A stretch of 6,919 nucleotides of DNA from Candidatus Fermentibacterota bacterium (GTDB taxonomy: Bacteria > Fermentibacterota > Fermentibacteria > Fermentibacterales > Fermentibacteraceae). A program made the position numbers and the translations under genes. Below are positions 6,221 to 6,919 of this stretch, piece by piece. Location of the stretch: positions 1 through 6,919 of the forward strand of contig JAAYTY010000200.1 in assembly GCA_012523605.1 (NCBI GenBank), read 5' to 3'. Below the pieces are notes generated by a model, which was not told where the DNA came from, searched no databases, and saw nothing but the letters and a program-made list of their open reading frames with translations. Position 1 is the first letter of the stretch. Every line of letters begins with the position of its first letter.

Positions 6221-6919
6221 TCTCGACGATCTGGATCCTCATCTGCGTGAAGGCCCGCTCGGCCGCGGGCGCGCTCGCATCCATGTGGCAGGGGAACAGG
6301 CTGAAGGTCATCGCCGGAACGGTGACGCTGGGGATAATAGCGCCGTCCATGTTCCTGCTGTTCAGGTTCCTGTTCCTCAGGCTCACCCAGCTTGAGGATC
6401 CGGATTTCGGCGCGGCTCTCGCGGCCCGGCTTCTCTCGTCGGCGTTCATGGCATTCACCGTCTTCCTTGCCGTGTCGTCCATGATCAGCGGCATCTCGAC
6501 GCTTTTCAGGTCCAGTGAGACGGTCCTGCTTCTCAGCATGCCGTTCCGGACAGCTCCCGTCGCTGCTTTCAGGGTGGCGGAGAGCTGGTTCCATGCGGGA
6601 TGGTCCACGATCCTGCTCGGAGTACCCGTCATCGCCGCCTTCGCATCGGTTGTCGGCAGGCCTCCCGCGCTTACCGCGGCGGCCGGCGCCGCAGCCCTCT
6701 TCCCCTTCGTGATCGTGTCCGTGTCCGCAGGCACGATCGTCATGTCACTGCTGTCCAGGCTGGGAACGATGGGCGGCCTTCGAAGGGGAGCAGGTGGAGT
6801 CGTCCTGCTATCGGCGATCGGCCTTCTGCTCTTCTTCCAAGGGATGAAACCGGATGCGGTGGTCATCCCCGACGAGGGCAGCTCGAACCTCGCCGCCGTC
6901 GAGAGGTTCGTAGCCGGCC
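6217..6919 (+). CDS. ABC-2 type exporter permease-like integral membrane protein, 3' truncated
   Basis: The frame is open from GTG 6217 to the window edge, giving 234 residues. An amphipathic basic N-terminus (ISTIWILICVKARSAAG, then WQGNRLK) is followed by hydrophobic segments at about 31-56, 72-92, 130-147, 150-178 and 191-209. Between the second and third sits FRSSETVLLLSMPF (97-110), like the 'F.s.dl.lLlsaPi' element of putative ABC exporter permeases that often pair with an ATPase gene next door; any such partner would be outside this window. The stretch after 210 looks extracytoplasmic. Nine of its 13 arginines use AGG. The antisense frame at 6204-6866 is also open, but its product is low-complexity and polar, while the plus frame gives clean membrane helices, so the plus frame is taken as real. 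The start is uncertain: ATG 6124 is in frame but overlaps the divergent gene's start codon. Confidence 0.7.
   Translation, partial: MISTIWILICVKARSAAGALASMWQGNRLKVIAGTVTLGIIAPSMFLLFRFLFLRLTQLEDPDFGAALAARLLSSAFMAFTVFLAVSSMISGISTLFRSSETVLLLSMPFRTAPVAAFRVAESWFHAGWSTILLGVPVIAAFASVVGRPPALTAAAGAAALFPFVIVSVSAGTIVMSLLSRLGTMGGLRRGAGGVVLLSAIGLLLFFQGMKPDAVVIPDEGSSNLAAVERFVAG

Noticed and set aside
1..6919. CRISPR array, transposase, integrase, toxin-antitoxin or defence genes
   Set aside because: No regularly spaced direct repeats, terminal inverted repeats or matching protein motifs were seen on either strand.

Overview
The window is bacterial DNA of high GC content (by eye well above 60%), densely coded on both strands, with no RNA gene, mobile element or CRISPR array that I could find. 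Two proteins end in C-terminal domains of the T9SS type A / FlgD-Ig-like kind (the fragment at 1-209 and the peptidase at 4055-5635). A third is a secreted FG-GAP/VCBS propeller. Such proteins are typical of uncultured lineages of the wider Fibrobacterota-Chlorobiota-Bacteroidota region and its candidate phyla (Fermentibacteria, Eisenbacteria, WOR-3 and similar). That placement is inference from protein style; no phylogenetic marker gene is present.

Layout. On the plus strand: the 3' end of a secreted or surface protein (1-209) closed by a strong intrinsic terminator (231-260); a class I SAM-dependent methyltransferase (302-1144); a secreted seven-repeat calcium-loop beta-propeller protein with a C-terminal beta-sandwich-like domain (1188-2699); a hairpin (2706-2752); and a stand-alone PAS-like protein (2831-3247). 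A gene-free stretch of about 300 bases (3248-3553) separates these from the minus-strand genes, which converge on it. Reading leftward, those are a zinc-ribbon/two-TM protein (6125-5703), a secreted M28 zinc aminopeptidase-like enzyme with a C-terminal sorting domain (5635-4055), and a small unrecognised 100-residue protein (3856-3554). From 6217 to the right edge a plus-strand membrane protein resembling ABC-2 type exporter permeases begins and runs off the window.

How they fit. The M28 enzyme and the propeller protein are both exported and probably belong to a protein-degrading, surface-protein-rich lifestyle. The methyltransferase, PAS protein, small protein and zinc-ribbon protein are cytoplasmic or inner-membrane proteins with no clear shared pathway. 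I see no coherent multi-gene system such as a defence island, a biosynthetic cluster or a phage.

The least ordinary points are these. The 100-residue protein has an excellent ribosome binding site but no recognisable family. Two genes that lack their own Shine-Dalgarno (methyltransferase and permease) are each preceded by a short ORF with a Shine-Dalgarno-like sequence whose stop codon overlaps their start codon (ATGA and GTGA). The PAS-only protein carries a cysteine pair. The propeller protein lacks the sorting domain seen on the other exported proteins.
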